Below are positions 1 to 13,127 of a stretch of 53,916 bases of DNA, one piece after another; within the stretch, counting starts at the first letter, position 1, and every line of letters begins with the position of its first letter. Under the pieces are notes generated by a model. That model ran no database searches. It saw only the letters and a program-made list of their open reading frames with translations, and was not told the origin of the DNA. The stretch is taken from the NCBI GenBank assembly GCA_964450835.1, contig CAYVEQ010000006.1, forward strand, positions 1 to 53,916, read 5' to 3'. The stretch comes from Caccocola sp964450835. GTDB lineage: Bacteria; Synergistota; Synergistia; Synergistales; Synergistaceae. Position numbers and translations under genes: made by a program.

Positions 1-51
1 CGTCCCTATGTTCAGATGCGGCTTATTCCTTACAAAATGTTCTTTTGCCAT
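1..51 (-). CDS. tuf: Elongation factor Tu, N-terminal 17 codons (runs off the window)
   Basis: The visible residues begin MAKEHFVRNKPHLNIGT, which is the conserved start of EF-Tu, the GTPase that delivers aminoacyl-tRNA to the ribosome. The ATG at 51 is preceded by a strong GGAGG Shine-Dalgarno about 10 bases upstream. It follows fusA by 33 bases on the same strand, the standard str-operon order. The rest of the gene lies outside the window, so nothing more can be said about it. Confidence 0.93.
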   Translation of the reverse strand, partial: MAKEHFVRNKPHLNIGT

Positions 52-84
52 GATGTCTTACCTCCTCCTGTAATACTCTGTAAC

Positions 85-2151
85 CTACGCTTTGAGCAGC
101 CCGTCGGCTACGTTGCGAGGCACTTCTTCGTAGTGGTTGAAGCTCATTGTGTATGAGGCGCGTCCTGACGTCTTGCTCCTGAGGTCTGTAGCGTAACCGA
201 ACATCTCCGCAAGCGGTACAAATGCTTTTACTACGCGTGCGTTGGCTCGGACGCCCATCGCTGCTACTCTGCCGCGGCGCGACGAGAGGTCTCCTATTAC
301 ATCGCCCATGTATTCCTCCGGAACGACGACTTCAACGTCCATTACCGGTTCCATAAGTACCGGGTCAGCCTTTCTAAGAGCCTCTTTAACCGCCATCGAG
401 CCTGCTATGCGGAAGGCCATTTCGGAACTGTCAACCTCATGATAACTCCCGTCAACCAGAGCGACTTTGATTCCGATAACGGGATAGCCGCCAAGCACGC
501 CGTTGTTGAGAGCGTCCTCAACGCCCTTCTGAGCGGCGGGAACGTATTCTTTGGGAACAACGCCGCCGACTATTTTATCCTCCCACTCGAAGCCTTTGCC
601 GTCTTCAAGCGGCTCGATTTCAAGGACAACGTCGCCGTACTGTCCCTTTCCGCCGGACTGTCTGACGAACTTGCCCTGGGCTCTGGCAGGTTTACGGATA
701 GCTTCGCGGTAGGCGACTTGGGGACGCCCGACTTTTACCTCAACATTGAATTCTCTGCGCAGACGGTCGACGATTATTTCAAGATGAAGCTCGCCCATAC
801 CGCTAATCAGCGTCTGTCCAGTGTCTTCGTTAACGGAAACGCGGAAAGTCGGATCTTCTTCCGACATAGCCTCAAGTCCCTTGGCGAGCTTAATCTGGTC
901 GGCCTTGCTCATCGGTTCGACGGAGAGTGAGATGACCGGCTCCGGGAATATGAGGTTCTCTAGAAGCACAGGACGTTTTTCATCGCATAGTGTGTCGCCC
1001 GTGCGAACCTGCTTCAGTCCGGGGATTGCCACAATCAGGCCGGCCTGGGCGCTGTCCATCTCCTCGCGCTTGTTGGCGTGCATACGAAGGATCCGTCCGA
1101 CCCTCTCGCGGCGTCTCGTGTTCGTATTGTATATGGACATGCCGTTTTCAATCATGCCCGAGTAAACACGGCAAAAAGCAAGACGCCCGACGAAGGGGTC
1201 GACCATAATTTTAAAAGCGAGCGCGGCAAAGGGTTCCGATGCGTCAGCTTTTATCTCTATTTCTTTTGAAGTGTCGTCGGGATCTGTACCTATGACATGA
1301 GGCATATCGAGCGGGCTTGGGAGATATTCCACAACAGCGTCAAGGAGCGGCTGCACGCCTTTGTTTTTGAAGGCCGAGCCGCACATTACCGGCACTATGT
1401 CGAGACTGATTGTCGCCTTTCTTATGACTTTTTTAACCAGGTCGACGGGGATTTCTTCGCCTTCAAGGTACATCTCCATCATTCCGTCGTCATAGTCGGC
1501 AAGCATCTCGATCATTTCTCCTCTGGCAAGAGCCGCCTCCTCCGCAAGCTGCGGCGGAATATCAGCGCTGTGGAAAACCGTTCCGAGAGTGTCGTCGTAA
1601 ATTACCGCCTTGCAATTAACCAAGTCGACCATTCCGGAGAAACCGTCTTCCACTCCTATCGGGAGCTGAATGGGAACGGCTTTGGCTCCGAGGCGTTTGC
1701 GCATCTGTCCGACTACCGCCGTGAAATCAGCGCCGACTCTGTCCATTTTGTTGACGAACGCTATCCTGGGCACGCCGTACTTGTCAGCCTGACGCCAGAC
1801 TGTCTCTGACTGCGGCTCGACTCCGCCGACGGCGCAGAATACGGAAACAGCGCCGTCAAGCACGCGCATAGAACGCTCGACTTCAACTGTAAAGTCCACG
1901 TGCCCGGGTGTATCAATGATATTGATAAGGCAATCGTGCCAGAAGCAGGTAGTAGCGGCCGAGGTAATGGTAATGCCACGCTCACGTTCCTGATCCATCC
2001 AGTCCATTGTCGCGGCGCCTTCGTGGGTTTCACCGAGTTTGTGCTTGCGGCCGGTATAGAACAGAATACGCTCCGTAGTCGTCGTCTTACCCGCGTCTAT
2101 GTGCGCAGCTATTCCTATATTGCGCACTTTGCTTAAATCGATGCCTTGCAT
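85..2151 (-). CDS. fusA: Elongation factor G
   Basis: EF-G is the translocase GTPase that moves tRNA and mRNA through the ribosome after peptide bond formation and acts with RRF in ribosome recycling. The G domain is complete: P-loop AHIDAGKT near residues 16-23, DTPGH near 80 and NKMD near 134. Domains II-V follow, including the domain IV/V segment ending in SYTMSFNHYEEVP. About 688 residues is normal length. I start at the ATG at 2151 because a GGTGG-type Shine-Dalgarno sits 8 bases upstream. A GTG at 2163 is in frame but would add only four unconserved residues and overlaps that SD. It lies 40 bases after rpsG and 33 before tuf, in the str operon. Confidence 0.97.
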   Translation of the reverse strand: MQGIDLSKVRNIGIAAHIDAGKTTTTERILFYTGRKHKLGETHEGAATMDWMDQERERGITITSAATTCFWHDCLINIIDTPGHVDFTVEVERSMRVLDGAVSVFCAVGGVEPQSETVWRQADKYGVPRIAFVNKMDRVGADFTAVVGQMRKRLGAKAVPIQLPIGVEDGFSGMVDLVNCKAVIYDDTLGTVFHSADIPPQLAEEAALARGEMIEMLADYDDGMMEMYLEGEEIPVDLVKKVIRKATISLDIVPVMCGSAFKNKGVQPLLDAVVEYLPSPLDMPHVIGTDPDDTSKEIEIKADASEPFAALAFKIMVDPFVGRLAFCRVYSGMIENGMSIYNTNTRRRERVGRILRMHANKREEMDSAQAGLIVAIPGLKQVRTGDTLCDEKRPVLLENLIFPEPVISLSVEPMSKADQIKLAKGLEAMSEEDPTFRVSVNEDTGQTLISGMGELHLEIIVDRLRREFNVEVKVGRPQVAYREAIRKPARAQGKFVRQSGGKGQYGDVVLEIEPLEDGKGFEWEDKIVGGVVPKEYVPAAQKGVEDALNNGVLGGYPVIGIKVALVDGSYHEVDSSEMAFRIAGSMAVKEALRKADPVLMEPVMDVEVVVPEEYMGDVIGDLSSRRGRVAAMGVRANARVVKAFVPLAEMFGYATDLRSKTSGRASYTMSFNHYEEVPRNVADGLLKA

Positions 2152-2191
2152 CGTCAACACCACCAGACAAGATTAAAATGTATAACTTCCA

Positions 2192-2662
2192 CTACCAACG
2201 GTAATGAGCAAAGGCGCGGTTAGCTTCCGCCATACGATGTGTATCTTCGCGCTTCTTTACGGAACCGCCCTCGCCCTTACAGGCGTCACCGAATTCTCTC
2301 GCCAGACGCTCCACCATCGGTATCCCCTTGCGCGAACGCGAATAGTTGATTATCCATCTGATTGCGAGAGCCTGCGCCCTGTCGGGCTTTACTTCGACAG
2401 GAACCTGATATGTGGCGCCTCCGACTCGTCTCGGGCGCACTTCGACAAGTGGGCGGACGTTCTCCATCGCTTTTTCAAAAACGTCGCCGGGCGCCATGTT
2501 GAGTCTGCCGCCGGCTAGTTCAAGAGCGCCGTAAAATATGCGCTCGGCGGTGCTTTTCTTCCCGCCCATCATGAGACAGTTGATGAACTTGGTAACCGAC
2601 GCGTTTCCGAAGACGGAATCGGGCGGAGTTACACGTTTTTTTACATGACCTTTACGCGGCAT
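2192..2662 (-). CDS. rpsG: 30S ribosomal protein S7
   Basis: S7 nucleates assembly of the 30S head by binding the 3' major domain of 16S rRNA. It also contacts tRNA in the E site. The 156 residues match the family from end to end, starting MPRKGHVKKR and including the RRVGGATYQVPVEV segment and the ending HRMAEANRAFAHYRW. The ATG has a GTGGAGG Shine-Dalgarno. It sits between rpsL and fusA, as in almost all bacteria, and is almost certainly co-transcribed with them. In well-studied bacteria S7 is the autoregulator of this operon; I did not identify its mRNA binding site here. Confidence 0.97.
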   Translation of the reverse strand: MPRKGHVKKRVTPPDSVFGNASVTKFINCLMMGGKKSTAERIFYGALELAGGRLNMAPGDVFEKAMENVRPLVEVRPRRVGGATYQVPVEVKPDRAQALAIRWIINYSRSRKGIPMVERLAREFGDACKGEGGSVKKREDTHRMAEANRAFAHYRW

Positions 2663-2692
2663 AAATAACTACCTCCACTAAAATTCCGAAAA

Positions 2693-3064
2693 CTACTTCG
2701 GTCTGCGCGCACCATAGAGCGAACGGCTCTGACGGCGGTTTTCGACTCCGCCGCAGTCAAGTGTGCCTCTGATTATGTGATAACGCACGCCCGGCAGGTC
2801 TTTCACACGACCGCCGCGGACAAGAACGACAGAGTGTTCCTGAAGATTATGTCCTACTCCCGGGATATAGGCTGTAACCTCTATGCCGTTTGTAAGGCGT
2901 ACACGCGCGACCCTGCGAAGAGCCGAGTTTGGCTTCTTCGGTGTAACAGTGTAGACACGTGTGCAGACGCCGCGGCGCTGAGGGTTTTCCTGAAGCGCCG
3001 GCGCGCTGGAACGGCGCCTCTTCTCTTCTCTGCCCGTACGAATGAGCTGACTGATTGTTGGCAA
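2693..3064 (-). CDS. rpsL: 30S ribosomal protein S12 (TTG start)
   Basis: S12 lies at the decoding centre and controls translational accuracy. The 123 residues are typical, with the KPNSALR and GRVKDLPGVRYH loops. The lysines in those loops, where streptomycin-resistance changes usually fall, are present, so the sequence looks wild type. The start codon is TTG at 3064, encoding the family-conserved beginning MPTISQLIR, and is preceded by AAGGAGGG at good spacing. An alternative ATG would remove conserved sequence. It follows the L7Ae-like gene by 28 bases and precedes rpsG by 30. Confidence 0.96.
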   Translation of the reverse strand: MPTISQLIRTGREEKRRRSSAPALQENPQRRGVCTRVYTVTPKKPNSALRRVARVRLTNGIEVTAYIPGVGHNLQEHSVVLVRGGRVKDLPGVRYHIIRGTLDCGGVENRRQSRSLYGARRPK

Positions 3065-3092
3065 ATAGCTCCCTCCTTCTCTTGTAGCTGTT

Positions 3093-3341
3093 CTACTTTT
3101 TAAGAATCGCCGCGACCGCCGTCTTATGCGATACGACGCAGGCTCTTCCCAACTTTACCGAATCTTCCGCCGCTTCTATCGGTGTGTCCGCTTCCGCCGC
3201 GATTTTCCTAACTTCGCCCGCCAGCTTCTCGTCGGCATCTTTTGCCAGAAATATTTTAATCACCTCTCCGCGTTTTGCGCTCCGCAGTACGCTGTTGAAG
3301 CCCGTCGTCCTCGGCGAGGTCGATAACTCGATTAAAGGCAC
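3093..3341 (-). CDS. ybxF: L7Ae/L30e-family ribosomal protein (YbxF-like)
   Basis: This small protein of 82 residues carries the L7Ae/L30e/S12e fold signature: SVLRSAKRGEVIKIFLAKDAD, then a central helix and the ending GRACVVSHKTAVAAIL. Proteins of this family bind kink-turn RNA, and the Bacillus member YbxF binds k-turns and associates with ribosomes. Its place between rpoC and rpsL is exactly where ybxF sits in Firmicutes and relatives, and that synteny supports the call. The start is GTG at 3341 with a GGGGGTG-type Shine-Dalgarno. The cellular role is inferred from the family; the sequence shows only the fold. Confidence 0.85.
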   Translation of the reverse strand: MPLIELSTSPRTTGFNSVLRSAKRGEVIKIFLAKDADEKLAGEVRKIAAEADTPIEAAEDSVKLGRACVVSHKTAVAAILKK

Positions 3342-3439
3342 ACGAACACCCCCATGCGCGACAACGCCGATATATATTAACAGCGCAGGGCACGCATGTC
3401 AACAAAGACCGCCCTGCGCCGTTATTATTTTAAGCGGGT

Positions 3440-6400
3440 TTAGTCCGTGAAAGCCGGCTCAGGCGATTCCGCCTCCGGCGCTTCGCTGATTTCCGTTATT
3501 TCCACCTTGCGATGACGTTCAACTCCCGTGCCCGCCGGTATCAGCAGCCCGATTATGACGTTTTCTTTCAGGCCCGCAAGTGTGTCGACATCACCGCGCA
3601 CCGCCGCCGCCGCGAGCACCTGCGCCGTCTGCTGGAACGAGGCGGCCGAGAGGAAGCTGTCCGTCGCGAGCGCGGCTTTTGTCACGCCGTGGACTACAGG
3701 ACGCCACTGCGGCTCTTCACTAAGCCGGCGGACAAAGGATACGCGCTGCATGAGCTTCCTGTACTCGGAGGCCGAGGACAAGGAGCGCACTGTGATCGTT
3801 CCAGTAGCGACCTCGGCGATTTTGTCAATGAGCGAGCTTGTGATTTCCTGAGCGCCCTCCGCGACGGTTTTACCCTTTTCATCGGTTATCGGCTCAAGAA
3901 GTATTTTCCCGAGGGCTCTTTCCGTAAGCAGAATCTTCAGCACGTTTTCACGCGTCAGAATCATGTCCATGCCATCGCACTGAACCCCGTTTATAGAACC
4001 GTCGATGATTCCTTTGATGACGGATCCGTCTACCAGACGCGGAATGTCGTCAATAACTTCGCCGTCCGAGTTTATCGCCTGTCTCACGGCTTTGCCGAAG
4101 TACCGCTCGATCAGCACGTGATGCATGGCGTCGTTAAGGTTGATGACCTCGGGCGACTTCCAGAGTCTTATCTGCTCTATGTCATGCTTCCTGAGCAAAG
4201 CTATCGCCTCGCCTCCGAGGGCCGAGTCGGATTTTACGACAACCTTTCCTTTTTTATCCGTGATGTCACCTGCGAGCCACGCTTTATCTTTGTTTTCTTC
4301 GAGCATGTTCATGTCGCGTATGTAAACCGGCCGCGGTGAGAAGCCAGTTATCACGGAGAGGTCGGACGGTGTAAGGCGCGTGCCGGCGGCGACAAGAATT
4401 TCTCCGGTATCGGGCGACTTGAAGTCATCTATCAGCTCAAGTCCCTCCATCAGACGTCTGAAGTTGGTGTCGCCGATTATCACGCGGATTTCGCCCGACT
4501 CGTCTTCCGCTGTTATTTCGGAGGCGGGGTTTCCAGGCTGCAGTATGGATTCAAGCGCTTCTTTCGTAAGGAAGGAGAAGTCACGTTCTCTGTCTTCCGG
4601 CGCCGCCGCCCCCGCTATGTCGAGGATTTTGCAGTCTTTTATGAAGTTGTAGGATTCTTCAAGAGACGCGGCGTTGCGCCCGCGAATTTCTTCTATTACT
4701 TTTTCAAGATCGTCTTTCCATACAAGTTCACCCGAGACGAAGGCACTGTCGCCCTCTTTCATCACGCGCACACGGTTTACCGGCGCGACTTTGCGGAGGA
4801 TCGTCTCTATGTGCTTGTCATTGATCGAGACGCCCTGCGAGCGGTAGACTTCCTGAATACCGTCGAGCAGGTAGTGCTGAACCGCTTCAAGACCCTTGAC
4901 TTCAAGCAGCTGCTGCGGGTCGATGTAGCCCTCGGTGAGCAGTTGGCCTTTCGTGATGTGGCAGCCTTCTTCTATGCCGGCAAGCAGGTTCTGCGAGGCC
5001 GGTATGTTGTAAGAGATTCGCTCTTCGCTGTCGTCAGCGTTTGTCTTGGCTATTATCAGCTTGCGCTTGCCGTCCATTTCGCGCAGTTCAACGAGAGTAC
5101 CCTCGTCCTCCGCAAGTATGGCGACTTTCTTCGGGCGGCGGACCTCAAAGAGCTGTTCGATCCTCGGAAGGCCCTGCGTGATGTCCTCTCCCGTGAACTG
5201 ACGGACGCCTCCCGTGTGAAAGGTGCGCATCGTAAGCTGCGTTCCCGGTTCGCCTATCGACTGAGCCGCCACGACCCCGACGGATTCGCCGATGGCGACC
5301 CTCTTTCTGGTGGCGAGGTCGCGTCCGTAGCACATACGGCATATTCCGTGACGCAGTCCGCAGGTCAGCGGGCTGCGCACCCATACTGAATCGATGCCGA
5401 GCGACTCGATGTATCTTGCTTTCTCCGCGCTTATCTCTTCGTTTCTTTCGAGTATCAGCTCGCCTGTCTCGTTGCTTCTGACGTCCTCGAGACTGACTCG
5501 GCCTGTCAGCCGCTCGGCCATGCCGATGGTGACCTTGCCGTCCTGCTGCAGGAGCGGGCGGATTTCCACTCCGTTATGCGTATCGCAGTCTTCTTCCGTT
5601 ACAATGAGATCCTGCGCTACATCTACAAGACGGCGCGTCAGGTATCCGGACTTGGCAGTGCGCAGCGCGGTGTCGGCGAGTCCTTTTCTGGCTCCGTGCG
5701 TGGATATAAAGTATTCGAGCGTGTTGAGGCCCTCTTTGAAGTTGGCAGTAATCGGGTAGTTGATGATCCTGCCGGACGGATCCGCCATCAGCCCGCGGAT
5801 GCCCGCCATCTGGGCCACCTGTCCGCGGGAGCCTCGGGCTCCTGAATCTACCATTATCCACAGAGCGTTAGTAAGGTCCATGCCTTCCATTATCTTGTCG
5901 GCTATGTCGCGTCCGGCATCGGCCCATAGTATATCTTTCTGACGCATGTACTCGTCCTCGGTCATGATACCCATTTCGTACTGAGAGGTGAGGTCTTCAT
6001 CCTGTTCTTCCGTTTTATCAAGGATCTCACGCTTTTCTTTCGGCACAGTGATGTCGCCGACTCCGAGGCTTATTCCGCTTACCGTGGACCAATGATATCC
6101 GAGGGACTTTATGGCGTCGAGCATCTCAACCATGCCGGTCTGCCCGACTTTGTCGTAAGCTTCGTCGAGGAGTTTACCCATCTCTTTTTTATTGATTATC
6201 TCGTTTTTGTAACGGAAGTCTGGGTGAAGCGCGCAGTTGAAGAGCACGCGCCCCGGCGTTGTCTCTATCCATTTGCCCTCTTTCGCCTCGCAATCCCACT
6301 CGGGCGCCTTTTTGAGCATTATCCTGGAGTTGACATGGACCATATCGTGATCCAGCGCAGAGAGGACGTCGTTCATGTCGCGGAAGTACATTCCCTCGCC

Positions 6401-8457
6401 TTTCATGCCCTCGCGCATAGTCGTGAGATAGTAGACACCTAAGATAATGTCCTGCGTCGGGGTGACAACAGGTTTGCCGCTCGCGGGAGAGAGCAGGTTG
6501 TTGGATGAGAGCATCAGCACCCGCGCTTCCGTCTGAGCCTCGAGCGACAGCGGGACGTGAACCGCCATCTGGTCGCCGTCGAAGTCCGCGTTGAAGGCAG
6601 TGCAGACCAGCGGGTGGAGGCGGATTGCCTTCCCCTCTATAAGAACCGGTTCAAATGCCTGTATACCCAAGCGGTGCAGAGTCGGGGCTCTGTTGAGCAT
6701 GACGGGGTGGTCTTTTATGATGTCCTCCAGTATGCCCCACACCTCGTCGCGCCCCCGCTCGATGAAGCGGCGCGCGCTTTTGACGTTCGGGGCAAGCCCG
6801 CTCTCGACCAGCTTGTGCATGACAAAGGGCTTGAAGAGCTCAAGAGCCATCTGTTTCGGAAGGCCGCACTGATATATTTTAAGGTGCGGGCCTATGACAA
6901 TGACGGAACGTCCCGAGTAGTCGACGCGCTTTCCCAAGAGGTTCTGGCGGAAACGTCCTTTCTTGCCGCGCAGGAGATCGGTGAGGCTTTTCAGCGGGCG
7001 GTTGCCGGCGCCGAGCACGGCTTTGCCCCGGCGGCCGTTGTCTATCAGAGCATCGACGGATTCCTGAAGCATGCGCTTTTCGTTGCGCACGATTATTTCG
7101 GGCGCGCGCAGCTCCTGAAGTCTGCGGAGGCGGTTGTTGCGGTTTATCACCCGGCGATAGAGGTCGTTCAGGTCGGATGTCGCGAAGCGTCCTCCGTCAA
7201 GCTGCACCATCGGGCGAAGGTCGGGCGGGATGACAGGCAGAGCCGAGAGCACCATCCACTCCGGACGCGAGTCGCTCTTGCGGAAATCCTCGGCGACCTG
7301 AAGACGCTTTATAAGCTTGCGTTTTTTCTGTCCGGAGCACTCGGCTATCTCTTCGCGCAGCTGGTCGGCAAGAGTATCGATGTCTATCTCGTGCAGCAGC
7401 GTGTAGACACCCTCCGCGCCTATGCCGGCTTTGAAGTTCCGGTCATAGGCGGCGCAAATCTCCTGTTCGCGCTCAAGGATTATGTCTCCGCGCTCAAAGG
7501 GTGAATCCCCGCCGTGAATGACGATGCAGCACGGGTCTTCTATCGTTTCGCTCTCTTCGGAGGCTTGGAAACGTTTTGGGTATTTCTGCGTGTAAAGGCG
7601 CAGATCGCTTTCCGAGATGACGTCGTTCTTCGCGAACGGAAGGCGCACCACGGCCGTGACAATGTACGCCTCCTGATTGTTCAGGACGACACGGTCGGCT
7701 TTCAGATCCGGATCGTTTTCCGTCATCGCATTCTTTTTCGTTTCGGAGACCATCCGCGTTCCGTCAGAGGATTCACTCTCTTTATTAATTCTGTAAGCCG
7801 GCTCGACTTTGAAGAGCTCGTCGCCGAATTCGCCGCGGAGACGGCTGACCTGTGACGCTGTCAGGATGTCTCCATCGTCTACCGGAACCTCTTCGACTTT
7901 AGTGATCCGGAAAGCCTCCTCCACTTTGAATTTCGGATCGTAGAAACGGTGAATACGCTCTTCCGAAGCAGACAACAGCGAGCCGCTGGGAGCGAGATCT
8001 TTTCTGCGTCCTTCGTTTACCACTTTATATACTTTTTCGCGGCGGCGGGTAGGAGCGAAGTATACGACCTTTTCAAGCTCTTTTGTAGAGGCGCCGAGCA
8101 ACAGGCTGAGGCGGCTCGGTATGCCGCGCAGATACCAGATATGAACGACCGGCGCGGCAAGCTCGATGTGTCCCATTCTCTCGCGGCGCACGCGGTTATC
8201 GGTGATCGGAACGCCGCATCTCTCGCATACCACACCGTGGAATTTCGGGCCGCTGCGCTTGTATTTCCCGCAGGCGCATTCGTAGCTTCTGATGGGGCCG
8301 AATATGCGCTCGCAGAAAAGGCCGTCCTTTTCCGGACGAAGCGATCTGTAATTTATTGTCTCCGGCTTTTTGACTTCCCCGCTGGACAGCTGTCTGATTC
8401 TCTCCGGGGAGGAAAGCCTCATTCGCACTCCGGCGATTTCATGGCCTATGTTAGTCA

Positions 8458-8458
<1 letters not shown>
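3440..8458 (-). CDS. rpoC: RNA polymerase subunit beta' (long form)
   Basis: This is the catalytic largest subunit of RNA polymerase. The N-terminal zinc site is intact (Cys61, 63, 78, 81). The catalytic Mg2+ loop NADFDGDQM lies near residues 623-631. The bridge-helix/trigger-loop region includes SIGEPGTQLTMRTFHTGG, and the C-terminal motif GVTKAALATDSFLSAASFQ is present. At 1672 residues it is much longer than the ~1200-1400 of most bacteria. The excess lies in an insertion near residues 155-340, within the clamp-side N-terminal region, and one of about 330 residues near 1250-1580, just before the conserved C-terminal motif. Both are in frame and coding-like, so they are domains and not errors. 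The stop codon of rpoB overlaps its ATG by one base (TAATG), indicating coupled translation. Confidence 0.98.
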
Positions 8459-12142
<3,684 letters not shown>

Positions 12143-12144
<2 letters not shown>

Positions 12145-12161
12145 GGGAGCATCCTCCCCAT
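12143..12161 (-). promoter_or_regulatory. Hairpin covering the rpoB Shine-Dalgarno and start codon
   Basis: On the minus strand the bases ATGGGGAG, GATG and CTCCCAT form a near-perfect inverted repeat. The left arm contains the GGGGAGG ribosome binding site and the right arm runs into the rpoB ATG. If folded, it would hide both from the ribosome. The complementarity is visible; a regulatory effect is inference. Confidence 0.45.
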
Positions 12162-12198
12162 TCTAGATTTATAAGAATGTACAATCGTACAGATGGAG

Positions 12199-12226
12199 AT
12201 TATAACAAAAAAGCGACAACCGTCAA
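12199..12226 (-). promoter_or_regulatory. rpoB promoter P2 (proximal)
   Basis: TTGACG (12221-12226) and a perfect TATAAT (12199-12204) are separated by 16 bases on the minus strand. Initiation would fall near 12192, about 48 bases before the rpoB ATG. The spacer and -35 overlap the arms and T-tract of an intrinsic terminator for transcripts arriving from P1. Confidence 0.7.
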
Positions 12227-12240
12227 TAGACAGGTGTCGC
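12207..12240 (-). terminator. Intrinsic terminator/attenuator in the rpoB leader
   Basis: On the minus strand GCGACACC and GGTTGTCGC pair with one bulged T across an 11-base loop, and six T residues follow directly. This is a compact Rho-independent terminator. It lies between promoter P1 and the rpoB start and would stop P1 transcripts unless read through. It could also end transcription from the DUF1847 operon. Confidence 0.65.
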
Positions 12241-12294
12241 CTGTTTTTACATTTTATGTTATGGGCCATTCATCTCGGTCTCCCGATTGTCGTC

Positions 12295-12324
12295 ATTATG
12301 ATACAACGCGACCGGGTTTGTCAA
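12295..12324 (-). promoter_or_regulatory. rpoB promoter P1 (distal)
   Basis: A perfect TTGACA (12319-12324) and CATAAT (12295-12300) lie 18 bases apart on the minus strand. Transcripts would start near 12287 and meet the leader terminator about 50 bases later. The remainder of the gap up to the DUF1847 stop (about 12325-12515) shows no gene and no clear terminator. Confidence 0.6.
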
Positions 12325-12515
12325 GATATGAGCTTTTTCACTTTTTATTCTTCGAGCGCAGCGCCGTGCCGCCCGATGAAGCGCGAGACTGCGGACGTAA
12401 CGCGCGCCTGAAAAAATGAAGAACCCCGATGTCGGAAAACAGGACGGCCTTTGCGAGTTCACGCAGTCATCGCGGGAATCGCGGCGTTTTTCGGATTTCG
12501 CGGCTTTTGCGCAAT

Positions 12516-13127
12516 TCAGCGCGTGCTTTCCCCGTCGCGCTTGCGAGCGTATCTTTTCGCTGCGTTTGTCATTTTCTTGTATATCGCGGAGCAGTAGAGA
12601 GCTCCCATAGGGTTGTGCGCGAGTACCCTGTCTTTGGCAGCCACCGGAACTACCGGGGCACGGGAGTGTTTTATGAAGAGCGCGTCGTGTCCGACGCAGA
12701 GGCCGAGCAGCAGGTTCATGTCGGTCTTTGCATCCGCGAGCACGGAGGCCTGCTCTATCGGGTTGCATGAGATTTTCCCGACTTTTTCCGTTTCAAGCGC
12801 TCCCATTTCCGACTTCGGCACGCCGCATACTTTGCAGTTGACAGTCGCCAGCTCAAAATAATTTTCAAGTATCGCGGAGAGTTTCTCCGCCTCTTCGGCA
12901 AAGGCTGCGCAGAAGGCAAGTCCGAGCTTCTTGTAGCCCATTTTCCGCGAGAATAATATTATTTCTTCTATGCGGTTCACCTCGCCATAGTATTCCGCCT
13001 CGACTTCGGAGGCGGCGCGCATCATCGCGCGGTCGGCGCCTTCCGAATAAAGGACGGACACGTCGCACGATGTGCAGGCGTGTCCCTCGCGGCAGGGTTT
13101 TTCGGCGCATTTGTCGCATCTCATCAA
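12516..13127 (-). CDS. DUF1847 cysteine-rich metal-binding protein
   Basis: About 203 residues. The N-terminus is rich in cysteines (MMRCDKCAEKPCREG, then CTSCDVSVLYS), suggesting a bound metal or Fe-S centre. A later segment holds CKVCGVPKSE. The C-terminal part, TDMNLLLGLCVGHDALFIKHS and KDRVLAHNPMGALYCS, is the signature I associate with DUF1847, a family of unknown function common in anaerobes. The start overlaps the stop of the upstream pseudouridine synthase by four bases (ATGA), so they are co-translated. It is the last gene before the rpoB leader, where rplJ-rplL would usually be found. The biochemical role is unknown. Confidence 0.8.
   Translation of the reverse strand: MMRCDKCAEKPCREGHACTSCDVSVLYSEGADRAMMRAASEVEAEYYGEVNRIEEIILFSRKMGYKKLGLAFCAAFAEEAEKLSAILENYFELATVNCKVCGVPKSEMGALETEKVGKISCNPIEQASVLADAKTDMNLLLGLCVGHDALFIKHSRAPVVPVAAKDRVLAHNPMGALYCSAIYKKMTNAAKRYARKRDGESTR

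Noticed and set aside
6557..7504. 315-codon plus-strand frame opposite rpoC
   Set aside because: Mirror of rpoC without motifs, RBS or promoter.
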